Counted from the stretch's first letter, positions 35,804 to 47,786 are shown. The stretch is 64,000 bases of DNA from Earliella scabrosa (GCA_022605405.1 JABYQQ010000014.1:496001-560000), one strand, 5' to 3'. A program made the numbers and translations. The notes: generated from the letters alone by a model not told the origin.

Positions 35804-36393
35804 TGCAGTTGCCGTAATGTCGAGAACCGAATGATCATGACGCGAGACTCCAATAACGTGGGTTGACGTGGAACATGGTACGAGCGTGGAGCAGGTGAAA
35901 GATGCGGAAACTCCCGCCGAAGGCCGGACCTCCGGCCGAGGCGCTTGTTGAGCACACGGTGAGATTGCTGACGAAGACCGAGGACTGGCTTACCACAAGA
36001 GAGCCCGCCTTCACTGAATGGCGCACGGCCTGATGTGGAAGTGATGCGTTTGAGAGGAGTTGCACGAAGCTGAGTGAGATTACTTGACCGCATGTGGCGT
36101 GCTAGACAAAGGACTTCTATGACGAAAAGCGGATGAGAGTGGTGCGGGGACAACGGAGGGGTGGGAGTCCTTCGGTAGCACCAACTCCCTGTGCGGTGCA
36201 GTGTGTGGGATAAAATCTGAAGTCGCAACGTAGCACCCACTGGATCAATCATCGCGGACGTCGAGAGTACGGTGTCCAGCATGTGTATCGGAACCGTATG
36301 ACTCATTACAGAGACGAAGCTTCCGAGGATCACGGCGATATAATTAATATACAGTCAGGTATAACTATGATACAGGGATACGTCTCAAACCTG

Positions 36394-37207
36394 TCACATA
36401 CCCCATAGGAAATGTTCGTCTGGGAGTACGCGAGGGGATTGAGGCCGAGCGAAGAGCCTAGATACTGAATGGACTTCAAAGCGCGAGTGGAACGTGCGCC
36501 ACTTCGGACCGGGTTGCCCGGCACGCTCATCCTCCCGTACGAGCTTCACCTCTAGCATGACAACATCCCCGTTGACGATCGAGAGTGGATCAAGTCGATT
36601 CATGTGTATCTTGCGTTGAAACCGATCCTCGGCGTCAAACAACATGTCAAACATCTAGTATGTCATCAGTTGTACATCGGTGAGATTGAGCAGATGACCT
36701 ACATGTGGATATTCTGCGTAAGGGGTGTATGCCCTGAAGATGTCGTCCAGCGCTATGGCGTATGAGATGAGTAGGAAAAGTACGGTGAGCTGTACGTACT
36801 CGACGGCACGCAGGCTAGGTAAAGGAGGTCTTGGAACGCGGTGGTGTCTGTCTCGCGGAGCATGTCCAGTTCGATGGCAAGATGACATGCGGGATCGGTG
36901 GACACCGTGAGTTTGCGGATCGTGCCCACCACCAGGATGGTGAGTTCCCGACCGGCGTAGGAGTATACGCGGTCGTTATCGTTCGTGGCCCAGTTGGAGC
37001 CAAGTGGAACTTCGGAGAGGGAGAACCGGTGGTCTGGACCGCCGAAGGAATAGATGAAGAGGAGACGCCTATGAGCGGTGTAAGCGAACTGGCCCGGCCC
37101 GGCCCTTCGAGCCGCGCAGCAACATACCCTAGAACTGCTGACGAGCGTTCCATCCATGCAGGAAGGTTGATGTCTGGCGCGGAGACGGGTCCCATGGGCG
37201 GTGGCAT
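36394..37207 (-). CDS. family B orphan protein (B3), four exons
   Basis: Four exons with consistent phases: 37207-37128, 37068-36800, 36752-36703 and 36654-36394, giving 219 residues. Start MPPPMGPVSAPDINLPAWME. The second exon reads LLFIYSFGGPDHRFSLSEV and ELTILVVGTIRKLTV, then CHLAIELDMLRETD. The last exon has VNGDVVMLEVKLVRED and FHSRFEVHSVSRLFARP. The pattern 'G-D-hydrophobic-V ... beta strand ... H-hydrophobic-x-V-x-R' also occurs in the genes at 46.8, 48.0 and 63.2 kb. An OB-like small beta-barrel would fit the alternating strands (inference). The introns are 47-60 bases and canonical, which argues that the gene is expressed. Confidence 0.7.
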
Positions 37208-37469
37208 CAGAGCGGAATGCGTGACGGTTGGGTTGAACGGTGTTATGGGGTGAGCGGCTTAAATATGGCGACAAGGGAGAGATGGGAGGTGCCACTGGGG
37301 ACGAGCGGCGACCACATTTCATGCCTACAGATGTCGTTGCGCCGTTGTGCCCCACGCTTCTCCTGCGACCGTTGGCTCCCTCACGCCTCAATTTGAACGT
37401 TCTTGTGATGCTGGCTCCTTCGAGTGGATCACCGTCGCGGTAATGTCACAGAGCGGCGTGACTTGCCAG

Positions 37470-37985
37470 CTAATAGACCAGGATGAGCGAGTGTGCGGTT
37501 GTAGTCGGACGCGGGCAGCATAACGACGGACACAATTCGCTACAGAGCCAAAGGTCGAGACGGAAGGTGGCTGCAAGGACATCTATTCTTTGTAACACCG
37601 TCCGTCGGGTGTGTTTGTAAGGGAGAAACAGAAGTGGCCGTCGCAGACACGAAGTGCCGATTGGACCTGCATTGGCAGTCTGTACTAGCAGCATCGTGTA
37701 GTCTGCAAGTCTGCGTGTATAGGCAGACTGACCGTCAGTGTGATTTGGTCATGGTGACAGGGTGCGACTTACGAAGAAGAACAACAGCAACGTGCATCTG
37801 AACTGAGCCTGACTCGAAGCTAGCGTGGAGTAGATGGGAAGGCGGAATGCGGGATGTGGGAAGCATGAAGCTGATGGCCGTGGTACAGTGATGATGATAA
37901 CGTCGTGGCTATCGTGAGAGAACGATCCCAATTTAGGTGTAAGAATCGTGCCGCACCGGCCCGAGTCAGTGCTCACAAGCGCCAT
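37470..37985 (-). CDS. possible orphan gene, structure unresolved
   Basis: Between a TATA-like ctataaaca near 38308 and the start of B3 the minus strand has two candidate exons separated by a canonical intron (gtaagtcgc to acacgcag, about 37705-37770). The upstream exon could be read as MALVSTDSGRCGTILT onward or in the frame ESGSVQMHVAVVLL; the downstream exon reads DYTMLLVQTANAGPIG and VLQRIDVLAATFRLDLW. Phases do not join cleanly in either choice. It may be another family B member or decayed. Confidence 0.3.
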
Positions 37986-38393
37986 TGATGAGTAAGACGC
38001 ATGGTAACGTGCAACCGCGAAAGGGTCTTATGGGAGGACATGAGACAAGCGGGTTGTATAGAAAGCTTGGTGGTGATATTACTACATAATATGCTGTACG
38101 GGGATCGACGGGAGTGCTGGCGAACAATACGCATGGAGTGCCAATCGACTATCAGTTCACCGCCGCTCTTCGGTGAGACGCGGAACGGAGGTGTGAGATG
38201 GAGCCGGTGGAATAAGGGACACGGGCAGACAGTGGAGGGGGGGAGAGTATTGCGGAAGCGAGGAAGTGACTGAGGTCGGTAGTGCGGAGGAGGATGTAGT
38301 GTTTATAGCGGGATGGGAGGACTCGGGGTCGTGTTTTTGGATGCGGTTGATCTACACAGAGGAAGACGTGTGAGGCATCGTCGAAGGGTGTTG

Positions 38394-39058
38394 CTAGCCC
38401 GACCTTACCGCACGTTGTAACTGCAGAATCTGAACGCGAAGCTGGACAGCGTCGTATTGTAGCCCGGATAACATGCTCTACTATAAATTGAGCCGTACAT
38501 TCGAACGCACGGTTGTGTAGCTCACCTTCACCAGAACCGAGCTTAGTCCAGAATACGCCTGCAACTGCTCGGATGTGACGGGGAACAAATGACGATGAAT
38601 CAGCTCTTCATGAAGCTCGTCGATGTGAGCCTCGAGAGCGGCGGTGTATATGATGCGCCGATGGGGGGCACCTAGTGTGAATCTAGACAAGGTCGTCAGG
38701 GGTGGCGCCGTGCCGATGCAATGCAGGGTAATTACAGTTCGTCTGGCGTGAAGACGAGTTTCTCCAGTGCGTGACTCCACAGTTTTCGTTGCCCGCCCGA
38801 ATCGGTACTTTTCTTCCGGTGTACGCGATAGTATGGGTGCGGTGCCGTCGTGCGGTGCTGGTTGGAGTGTGCAGAGTTGCGGGCGGCGGTGTGGCTCCCG
38901 GCACGACGCAGAGAAAGGGGTGTGGAGCTCGAAGACACAGTCGGAGATGACTCGGGAAAAGGCGCAGAAAGATCGGAGGAAGCGGAGGAAGTAGGTTGCG
39001 TTGACAGAGCGGTCGCTGAAGACGGACCGAGCTTGTTCTTTTCGCTGTTCTCCGTCAC
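38394..39058 (-). CDS. family A coiled-coil 'zipper' protein (A1)
   Basis: Start MTENSEKNKLGPSSATALST. A Ser/Thr-rich N-terminus is followed by a basic patch (YYRVHRKKSTDSGGQRKLW) and ALEKLVFTP. After a 54-base intron (gtaattac to ttgtctag) comes FTLGAPHRRIIYTAALEAHI, then DELHEELIHRHLFPVTSEQL and AYSGLSSVLVK. After a further intron come LRVQILQLQRAVRSG and the stop. The same order occurs in the gene at 40.3 kb: QRKRIFQAL, then DPDTITGHAKKRAYLECLEE, then GLRVQSIRAMLIRKQ. Basic helix plus amphipathic helices suggest a dimerising DNA-associated protein, resembling but not matching bZIP. To my recollection Agaricomycete genomes contain many relatives, with no assigned function. Confidence 0.6.
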
Positions 39059-39139
39059 TGAAGATGGGAAGGAAAGTGGTGGTAGGAGGGACTGCGGAGA
39101 GGTTTGGTAGGTAACCGAGTCGCCTAAGAGGCTGGGCGG

Positions 39140-39568
39140 TCAGCGGGGTGTGCGATCTGAACCTTCCAGGCAGATCAAAAGACGTACTGGCCATTCTTGA
39201 TAACAGAATTCTTGATGGCAGACCGGTCTGAGTGTACTTGTAGTGTGAGGGCGGTGGGGGGGGGCGAGAGGGAAGTAGACACGCAGGAAAGTTCGGCAGA
39301 CGTGTTGTACGCAGGATACCGCAGTGTGAAATAGGTGACGAAGGGGGTGGAATGGAACGTGATCCGTGGCATTGACGTTGACGTGCGATTTTGGATGTAC
39401 GAAGAGGAAGGTCCGGCCGTGTTCTTTGAGACGATCAACCTTGAGAAGCACGTAGCGAGCGCTGAGAAACGTTTGTTTTGACTCCGTGATCGGCGTCTCA
39501 GAGGAGTGCATTGTGCGCCGCGCAAGACCGTGGTGGTTGGGTACAGCTGCGGTGGCATTTGGTCGCAT
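39140..39568 (-). CDS. possible orphan ORF
   Basis: A minus frame reading SKQTFLSARYVLLKVDRL and EHGRTFLFVHPKSHVNVN has the alternation of a real beta-rich protein and ends at a plausible donor (gtatcctgc, about 39333). The start would be MRPNATAAVPNHHGLARR at 39568. I could not join it to a convincing second exon; it may be a fragment of a family B gene. Confidence 0.3.
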   Translation of the reverse strand: MRPNATAAVPNHHGLARRTMHSSETPITESKQTFLSARYVLLKVDRLKEHGRTFLFVHPKSHVNVNATDHVPFHPLRHLFHTAVSCVQHVCRTFLRVYFPLAPPHRPHTTSTLRPVCHQEFCYQEWPVRLLICLEGSDRTPR

Positions 39569-40280
39569 TGCGCTGTTGAGGAACTCGTTGTTTGTCGACT
39601 ATCGATGGAGTGCGACGCACCAACCGGCAGTGTGGAGTGGAGTGGCAGAGACAGTTGCGGGTGGCCTAGCGACATTAGCTGCTAGGACGAAGTGAGGGGT
39701 TTCATGCACGTATGGTTCTATACTGGGAGTGATGACGATGCGGTCAATTGTGGACGTATGAGTATAGGGACGATCGTGTAATAAGCTTCGAGGGCGGCAA
39801 CAGAAGGACGTGTTCCGGCCGGACCGGGGCCGGCCCGATTGCTCAACGGACTTACGGCTTCGCTCTTGTTTCTTGCGTTAAACATTGGTCTTCATTTGTC
39901 ACCTAGCGCAGTGCGTCGGTGAGTGAATGCGAAGTCGATACTGACTGTGCTTCTCTTATGTCGGCAGCGGCCAGGTCTGGTGGGGATGGGCCACAGGTGT
40001 GGCAGGTCCGAGACCAGATTGAAGTGAAGACATCGTCTCTGGTGACGATGACGCTTTTTGCGCGATATTTGGTGGGTTCTCGGCAGGTTCCAGCGACGCG
40101 GGAAGTGATGGATCTCGATCGTAATGGAGACCGGCTTAGTGAGTTATATCATCAGCCACTTCGGCCGACAGAGACTGTCTCTCTGTCCTTCTTGGCACTG
40201 TCGCCTTTGCCTTACGAACTCGCTCCAGACTGCTGCAGGGAGACTCAGGAGAAGCGGACTCACAGTAATCCAACCTACTC

Positions 40281-41325
40281 ATGACATTTTACCGCTCGGG
40301 CGACAGCGATAGCGGAGTCCTCTCTAGAAACAAGTCGATGTCCTGTCCTCTGGTCGGCGCGAGCGACGGATTCTATCCGACGGAGCGTGGCTACCTTTCC
40401 ATTGACGGACGGCATCTGTATGTCCCGGCCGATGAAGATTGGACGTATTTTCCTTGCAATGCTGAAGAGGACCATGACGTCCCGATCGGTACGGAGGTTA
40501 TACCGAGTGGGTGGCCGGATCCGCCGCAAGCTACGCAGATATCGACCTACAGCACTCTTCGTTCTCATGTTCAACAGTCTATGGCGTCAGAAGCGCGGAG
40601 AGTCGAATCGGCAGCGGTGGATATTGGCGGAGACATGGTGGTAGTTGCATCGGAGGTGTCGTCTTTTGTCGCAGTAGGCGTCCAATCTGGCGACAATGTT
40701 GCGGTTGGTACGGCACATCCCCGCGGATTCGTATCCTCTGATGGGAGCTCGGGGACTGCTGAGGACACTGTGTCGCGGAGCTCTCAACAGCGCCGGTGTC
40801 CCAGACCTCGGTTGCTCGGGATGGATGATGTGACTCCGCCGTCGCAGCGGAAGCGCATCTTTCAGGCGCTTTCTGCCGGAGTTGGTTTCAGAATTACCGA
40901 CCCGTGAGTGTGTTGCGGAAGGTAAATGTGTTAGTTGGGACTGAATTGCACACAGGGATACCATCACCGGTCACGCGAAGAAACGAGCTTACTTGGAATG
41001 TTTGGAGGAGTACGTAACGTTGTTGAGGGACCAGACCGAAGTCTCAGGAATCCAACCCCGCCCCATTCGGAGGACCAATGGTTCTGGAGGGCTAAGGGTA
41101 CAGTCTATACGGGTAGGTATGGGGAGGCGTTTCTGGGCGGTGCATAGTTCACACTTCTCTTCACAGGCAATGTTGATCCGGAAACAACATGAACTCCATG
41201 AGCTCAACCTCCATCAAATGGCACTAGAGAAACAGGTGAGGACGGATCGCGTCTCGGTTGAAAAGCTATTGATAGTTTATACTGTGTAGTACGCTGCACT
41301 GGTCGAGGCGAGCAGCAGGATTTAG
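40281..41325 (+). CDS. family A coiled-coil 'zipper' protein (A2), four exons
   Basis: Start MTFYRSGDSDSGVLSRNKSM (an upstream exon in the open frame 39919-40284 is possible). The acidic, Ser-rich first exon ends DVTPPSQRKRIFQALSAG, VGFRITDP. After the intron at about 40903-40956 come DTITGHAKKRAYLECLEEY, VTLLRDQTEVSGIQPRPI and GGLRVQSIR. A third exon follows, AMLIRKQHELHELNLHQMAL, then the last exon YAALVEASSRI and TAG at 41325. Every junction has standard GT/AG signals and matching phase. Heptad spacing of L/I/M in the last three exons predicts a coiled coil, with the basic QRKR and HAKKRAY segments just before it. Paralogue of the gene at 38.4 kb on the other strand. Function unknown. Confidence 0.65.
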
Positions 41326-41813
41326 TACTGATGTTCCTGACCAGTCAAGGATGTCCGTGTTTCGTTTCCCAACGAGCTGAACGACAATTTGACCACCTCA
41401 CTTGAAACCTACCATTCGATCCGGCTTGTCTCGAGTTGTCCCCGGTGATAGGAAGATCAGCAGAGTGGATGGGAGAGACAATATAGCATTGAATCCGTAT
41501 GTGATCATCGGCGAAGTGTGCGGAAGATGAACTATAGTACAGAGGATGGCGGAAGACGACGGGCCGAGTAGAGATTCGTACAGAAATCTACCACGTAGAC
41601 GCAGTACGCTCGGCGGATGTGGCTGCATGTGAAGGGGGCATCGCAAGTCGAGAGAAGGGAACTGTGGGCAACATACTGAGAAATCGTAGCGCGAACGAAG
41701 ATAAGTCGTGGAAGTGGAAGTGTTGTGCTGTACAGGCAAGAGGCGAAAGAGCAACCGCCCGACCGGACTTGATTGTGGAAAGGCGGACCCTCAGACCGAT
41801 CTGTATTCATGAA

Positions 41814-44800
41814 TTAGAGACCGCAGGCGTCGCAGTCCGGTGGGCACAGCGGTGGGACATCGGTGTCGTTGTCGAGAGCGTCCGTGACGATTTTGGCTGC
41901 TACTTTGCGAGGACGGAACGTTCCTGACAGTCCGTACGGAACCGGGAAGGTCGGCGCCCGCGTTCGCAGGTAGTACATGCCAGTCTTCAAGCCGCGAGTC
42001 CAGGCGTGATGGGTGAGACGGAGCTATCGAAGAGTTGTGTGAGTAAGCTGTAATTGCGGTAGGTCTGATTTGCACGCACCAGTTGCTCGGACGTCGGGTC
42101 CTCCAGATGTATTACTGTGCTCTGACTTTGGTCGATATACGGTCCTCGGTCAGCGGCCATGTCGAGGAGGTCCTTGGGGTCAATCTCCCATACGGTACGG
42201 TACAATTCTTTGAGGTCCGCAGGGATTTTGGCGATGTGTTGAATGGAGCCTAGGGGGGGAAGTAGAGGACGAGCAGCCGCGCAGAATGACTCCGTTGCTC
42301 ACCATGGCCGGTGATGATCGCGTTTCGGATCTGTTCCGTCCACAATCCTCGCGCACAGAGATCCTTGACGAGCCAGGGACTGAATTCCGTGAAGTCCCCA
42401 CTCAACACACGGAAGATAGTGACATTGCTACACGACGGCAGTCATTATGACGGTCAGCGTTGGAACGTCTGTGCTTACCTGGAGTAGGGATCCACCCCCT
42501 CAGCGTTTCCAAGGACCTGGGCGGTCGACGCAGTCGGCATCTGTGCGGTCAGCATGGAGTTCCGCAGCCCATGACGTGCAATACGGCTGCGAACGACGCT
42601 GAAGTCTCTTGAACCAGACGGAAAGCGCTGCCACATATCCATTTGCAGCTTTCCCCTAGCCGCAGGAGACGCCTTCCATGTGGAGTACGGACCGAGCGTT
42701 TCGGAGCGTTCCGAACTTGCTTCCAATGCAGCGTGCATGATAGTCTCGAAGATGCGGACGTTGAGGACCCGCGCGGCAGCGCAGTCGAAAGGTCGCCGTA
42801 ACGCGAGGAAGACATCGGCGAGACCCTGGACTCCAATGCCGATCGCGCGAGTGCTCGCAACGGACCGCTCCGCAGCCTCTGTAGGATAAACGGCGATGTC
42901 GAGCAGGACGTCGGTGTTATGGACGGCGACCTTAGTGATGCGATGCAAAGCCTCGAAGTCCAGGTTATTGTTGGACGTGAGGAAAGCCGGCAACGCGATG
43001 GAGGCCAGTGTACAGACCGCCGTTTCTTGCTGCGATGAATACTGGACTATCTCGGTGCACAGGTTGCCACAGGGGATGATGCCCAGGTGCGCCTCGTTGT
43101 TCTTACCTGCTGCCAGTTGAGTACAGACGTGACGTAAAGCACGGAGGAAACGCACGGTTGATCGTGTCACTGAAGAGCTGGAACGGCGAGCCGGACTCCC
43201 GTATAGCGTCGGAGATCATAATCCACAGCTGGAGCGCGTCGACGTTCGCCAGGGCGACCCCTTGTTCTTCGTAGTGCTCGTAGATCCTGGTCAGCTGTGG
43301 TCCTGTAGCGCGAAGTAGCTCAGGAACATCTGCGGGATCGAATAACGACCATCTTCCGCCGTTGCCTAGGCGGTACATGCTCCGTGTACGGTCAGAAGGC
43401 ACCGACTCCGCAGTCAATAAGCCGCACTTACAACACGTCCGGGATCCACAGTGCGGGAAAGACATGGTCCACCCGGAAGCCTAGTCCGGCGCGACTTGTG
43501 CGACAACGGACGAAGTCGCTGACATCCGCGTGCCACACGGGAAGATAGGCCGTAGCAGCGGATGGGCGACGGCTGCGCGAGGCGCTAGTATACGCGGCGT
43601 GGCTGTCGAGTACGCGCAAGAAAGGCATAATACCTGGTTGCACGCGAGGGGTATACCTTCTCAAGAGGGTGAGCATGTTCGCGTACAAGGTAGCTCGGAC
43701 ACGCTCACCTCTGCGCAGGGACTCGAGCAAGGGATAACCCTACCCCTCCGTCTGCCATCCAGAAACGATCAACGTCCGACACAGACTTGAGGAGCGTGAT
43801 AGGACTTGCGGGATCCGGTTGATAGACGAAGCACGACGCGAACCCGGGGTTCACCGTGCCGGCGTTGAAGAGCACGGGGGACGCGTGCGTATACATGTGT
43901 CGTGACAGGGCTGTGTACGTGTCGAGGACGTCATCTATCTTCGTCCGGTGAATGGCGAGAGCCGTGCGCATGTACATGAACTGCGGAGTCTCGATAACGA
44001 CCCCCGCATCTTTCAGCAAGTAAGAGCGCGCGAGGATGTGACACGAGCGACTAGGAGAGATGAGTGTCTTCGTGGACGTTTGCAACAGTGCACTTACTAC
44101 GAGAAGCGAAAGTCTCGCTGATGGTCTATGGCGTGGTCCAGCCTGTCTCCGTGGCCGAGTGCGTTCTCCACAAACAATGGGTGGAGGCCGACATCCGTCG
44201 CTGGGAAACGCGCTTCAGACTGCGGATTGACGGATGATGGCCAGTACAACGACGCTTACAGGTTGCCCACTTCTTCACCCATTCGGTGAACGATGTCGGG
44301 ACCACGCGGTGTAAGGCAGACATGAAGACCCTGCCTGCGAGGAGCGAGTAATCGGAGTGACGCGACGCGAGGCCAGCTATAGTGGTGGCTGCATGTGTCT
44401 ACCGTAGACGTGAACGTCAAGAAAGACACAGCGTCTGCAGCGACATACCTCCAGTTGTGGCACGGTGACCTCGGGTGTCAAGCCCAGTCGTATCAAATAT
44501 ACCGCGCTGCAGAAGTAGCAATGTCATCGATTGAGGCACCGCGTTTAAGATAGGAGACAAAGCGCACTGGTCCAAGTCAATGTATCTCGTATCGAGGTCC
44601 CAGGATAGCTGACAGGCATCCGGGTCAGTCTCGGGCAAAGGGATCACCGGCGCGACAGTATCCTACACGACTTAAGGAGTTCTGGAGCTGGAGCGATGTC
44701 AGCAACGCAGAGTTCCATGTATACCGGGCGACGAACCTTCGTTTCGTCGAATTGCTCCCATGTCCTGAGAAGGAGTCAAGATGACTGAAAAGTGTGTTTG

Positions 44801-44982
44801 AGCAACGCTCACCCATCTGTGTTGCAAATAGCGAGAAGGATCGGTGAGGACCACTCGAAGCAGTCGCGGTGCGCGGGATAAGAGTCCTTACCTGGAGCCA
44901 TGACCCTGACCGGGGTAGGATGCACGTCCTCGAGTTCGGGAGGACTGTCAGAGTCGGAGTCGTGGGAATCCGTGCCGGTCAT
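41814..44982 (-). CDS. ribonucleotide reductase large subunit, divergent, about 13 exons
   Basis: Class I ribonucleotide reductase alpha chain: reduces ribonucleoside diphosphates for DNA synthesis with a separate beta subunit, which is not in the window. Start MTGTDSHDSDSDSPPELEDV (acidic extension), then an ATP-cone region that is recognisable but diverged (WEQFDETKVRRPVYMELC, YIDLDQCALSPILN, LTPEVTVPQLETHAATTIAG). Core blocks: RHSDYSLLAGRVFMSALHR, THASPVLFNAGT, GFASCFVYQP (first redox Cys), FPALWIPDVL, CGNLCTEIVQYSS (radical Cys, catalytic Asn and Glu), ETAVCTLASIALPAF (second redox Cys), IGIGVQGLADVF, AQMPTASTAQVLGN, AADRGPYIDQSQS, GLKTGMYYLRTRAP (paired Tyr of the radical path) and C-terminal CDACGL. 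All catalytic residues are kept. The N-terminal exon joins near 44500-44700 are the weakest. Much more diverged than a fungal housekeeping copy should be. Confidence 0.85.
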
Positions 44983-45035
44983 GTTCCGCAGCTTGTATCT
45001 TTGCCGTGAGGGTGAGATGATACTGTTGAACTTCC

Positions 45036-46480
45036 GTGGGGTTTGATCGTGAGGCGGCGACTCGCGATGGGCGAACATTTATAGTCGTAGAGACGCGCAC
45101 CGATGGTTCGCTGTCGTCATCGGACTCGTTCTTCAAGCTCGTCGGAGAGAAGTTGAAAGTTTGCTTCATGTCACGGGTATTTCCTGGAGAACTCTATGAC
45201 ATGCCGCACGCCTCCACAGTGGCAAGAACGAACGCGGTGCATGTGGCAGGACGGGTGTTGTTGCGCTACAAAGTTGCGGCTAGAGCTACAGCGAAGGGCC
45301 GTAGGAAGCGCGTCGGCGTTCCCCTCGTGGCGGCATTCTCCTTCGTGGTTGTGGTTGAACGATATCCACATTTTGGTCAACGGGGAGTGAATGCGGATGG
45401 TGGTGCTGATACTGACGGAAACACTCGCGCGGCGGTTCGTCAACGAAACGATGATCATTCCTAGTTGTACAAAGATGTCATACCTCTCAGCTCAAACCAG
45501 ACACCGAGCATGGGGTCATCCATGTCATACGATATACACGAGCACTCGACAAGGACTATGTGATCCCGGTTATAGTACTCCGCACTGACCGTGCCTACAT
45601 CATGCGACCGTGCCCAAAGATTAGGAAACTAGTCCAAATTGTGAATCTAAACATACAGACCAGAGTGTCATGGAAAGCTCACTGATCGGTTCGGCGCCCA
45701 AGTCCTTGTGGCAACAAGAGTTGCGGCATTGTCTGACGCGCGAGTGAGTGCAAAGAAACGTGCTGGGCTGGACAACCCACGTGCGGACCGACCAGATGCG
45801 TTGTACATGGACCTGAGCACATCGCGATCCGAGGGACGACAGCACGTCGCTTCCAAACGGAGTTCCGATCGTCGTCCAATTGGATGAAGCGTCTTGAAAG
45901 ACACCAGTCTCGCTGGAACGTACAGCAAGAGGGGCCGGCGGCCCTCGCAGAGATACTGCCTATTCGCAACTTTGATCCAGCACGCCGTCGCAGGAATGCC
46001 GGACAGTGGCCTCATGAGGTGATACGGTTGTGCGGATTTGACGTACTGTCGGAGCGCACTGTCATCATGGTTAGCGCTACGTGCTTGTGCCTGCGTCGCG
46101 GTCACGAGGGACTTTGAGAGCCGATCACGTACGATATATCACAGTGGATTTTTATCCAAAGTCGCCTGTCCTCCGGGCAGCGATATTGTCGGTCGATGGG
46201 TTTCACAGAAATGTGGGTATGATGTGAGAGAGGCAGGGCCACCGAAGACATGGAGCGTCTTCCGTCTTCCGAGATCATGTTGGGAGGTTGTAATGACATC
46301 CCAGCCAGCACGATGGCACGTAACTTGGCTCAGGTCATTCGGTGGTGAAAGATGTAGACGAATGCGAGCGAGCCGTGGAGCGACTGTCGTCGGAAGAGGT
46401 GTTGGGGAAGGGTGGGGCGCAATATGCGCGGTGCTTCACGATGGGTCGGTGCAGTGGAACGCTGCAGTAAGAAGATGATG
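45036..46480. other. unresolved coding-like region
   Basis: Several open frames overlap on both strands and I cannot choose. On + are FFKLVGEKLKVCFMSRVFPG and VHVAGRVLLRYKVAARA (frame 45036-45464), and near 45690 GAQVLVATRVAALSDARVS. On - is RPLLLYVPARLVSFKTLHP near 45900. The + words look somewhat like family B strands, so a multi-exon family B gene is possible. Confidence 0.25.
45077..45084 (-). promoter_or_regulatory. TATA box of the ribonucleotide reductase gene
   Basis: On the minus strand the sequence ctataaat lies about 95 bases before the ATG at 44982, at the distance expected for a short leader. Confidence 0.5.
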
Positions 46481-46816
46481 CTGGTGGTCAGTGGCCCGCG
46501 TGTGCGGTGTTGCGCGGAGGCACGTTCTCGCCAGCGGTGCGGCTTCACGGCTCCGTAAGGTTTCCAGGAGGTGGAGCGGCGTCGCCACCATAGTGGCCGC
46601 CCTGATGCGGCTGCTATGTAGAACGAGGGACAGGAAGGCCACTGCGAATCTTGGTATGTGTGCGGTAATGTACATAGAAAGACACCTGCTGATGAGAATC
46701 GACAGAAATCACCGGGGCTAAACGCCTTACAATACATCGTCTGTCGTTCCATGAGCCCCATCGAGTAGCTAGAACAAGTCTCCGAGTCTGAACCGAAAGT
46801 GACTGCCAGGTGTGGA

Positions 46817-47786
46817 TCAGCGTTCGATCCCTAGCGTAAAGGAACTGTATGCTTCGCACCGTTGAACAACGAGATCTACGAACCTCATCTCCGGGCGAGA
46901 AACGCGACACACGCATAGCTGCTCGCGCGAACAGTGTCGCACCACTAGTACGTTCCCCCTGAGGAAGAGGCCCATTTGGTCGCGGATCGTTCCATTTAAT
47001 GGACAGCCTGATTCGAAGGTAGACGTGAAAATGGTGTAGTCGTTCACTAGGGAGAAGGTGCTGCCCGCGATGGTGTCCACGCGCCTGAGTCTAGCACCGA
47101 ATGGAAACCAGTGACCGATTTCAATGTCTTCACACCACGGCCGAACGGTGTGGTCGATGCGATTGCGAATTGGTAGACGGATGAGCCGGGCGCGACCTCT
47201 TGTGACGGGATAGAGGACTGCGGTGACAGTTGATCTGACAATGCCCTGTGAGGGAACCAGCCAGTGTTAGCGTTGTAGTCCGTCGTGCAAAGCCGTAGCA
47301 GACGTACATTGCGCACGCGCTCCCGCAACCGTCTGTTCCATCGAGCAATACCCGACGATGATGCGTTCATGAGCTGAGTCGAGACGCTCTGCGTCCAGCA
47401 TGAGGGAAGATACAGCGCTGATACACACGATGTTAACATAGCTGGCTCACCTGCGGCCCGGTGCTCTGTGCGCGAGTACTACTCCTAGTCGATGGCATTG
47501 CGCGTGCGTTGTGAAGAACACAGGAGAGGATGTACCGTGGCCGACACCGGAGAGAGATACGTTTAAGAGCGGCACGTTCGTACGGCGATGAAGAAGGGAC
47601 TTGGTCGGACTGAGATGCGAGTCTGAGAGGAGTATGTGGCGACATCGTGTGAGCAGAGTGCCCGTGATAGTGGAGAAAGACATGAATGCATCGAGGTGTC
47701 TCGAAGGGGTGTGCGAAAGGCTGGTCGGTGACGGAGGCGCTCGGGTTGCGGACAGCGGAGTTCAAATGCAGTGAGCGGTGAAACAA
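46817..47786 (-). CDS. family B orphan protein (B4), 5' end uncertain
   Basis: The last two exons are clear. SVSTQLMNASSSGIARWNRR and LRERVRN end at donor gtacgtctg; a 62-base intron with branch gctaac leads to GIVRSTVTAVLYPVTRGRAR. Then follow RPWCEDIEIGHWFPFGARLR, STFSLVNDYTIFTSTFESGC, GLFLRGNVLVVRHCSREQ and MRFVDLVVQRCEAYSSF. The final pair of strands matches the family signature seen at 36.4 and 48.0 kb. Upstream exons appear to run to about 47786, with an intron near 47420-47490, but the frame of the first exon is ambiguous. Function unknown. Confidence 0.5.

Noticed and set aside
41398..41927. ORFs between the zipper gene A2 and the reductase 3' end
   Set aside because: No family match or splice support; partly antisense to the last reductase exon.
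43530..43790. + strand ORF within the reductase
   Set aside because: Antisense to exons whose translation matches ribonucleotide reductase; no support of its own.
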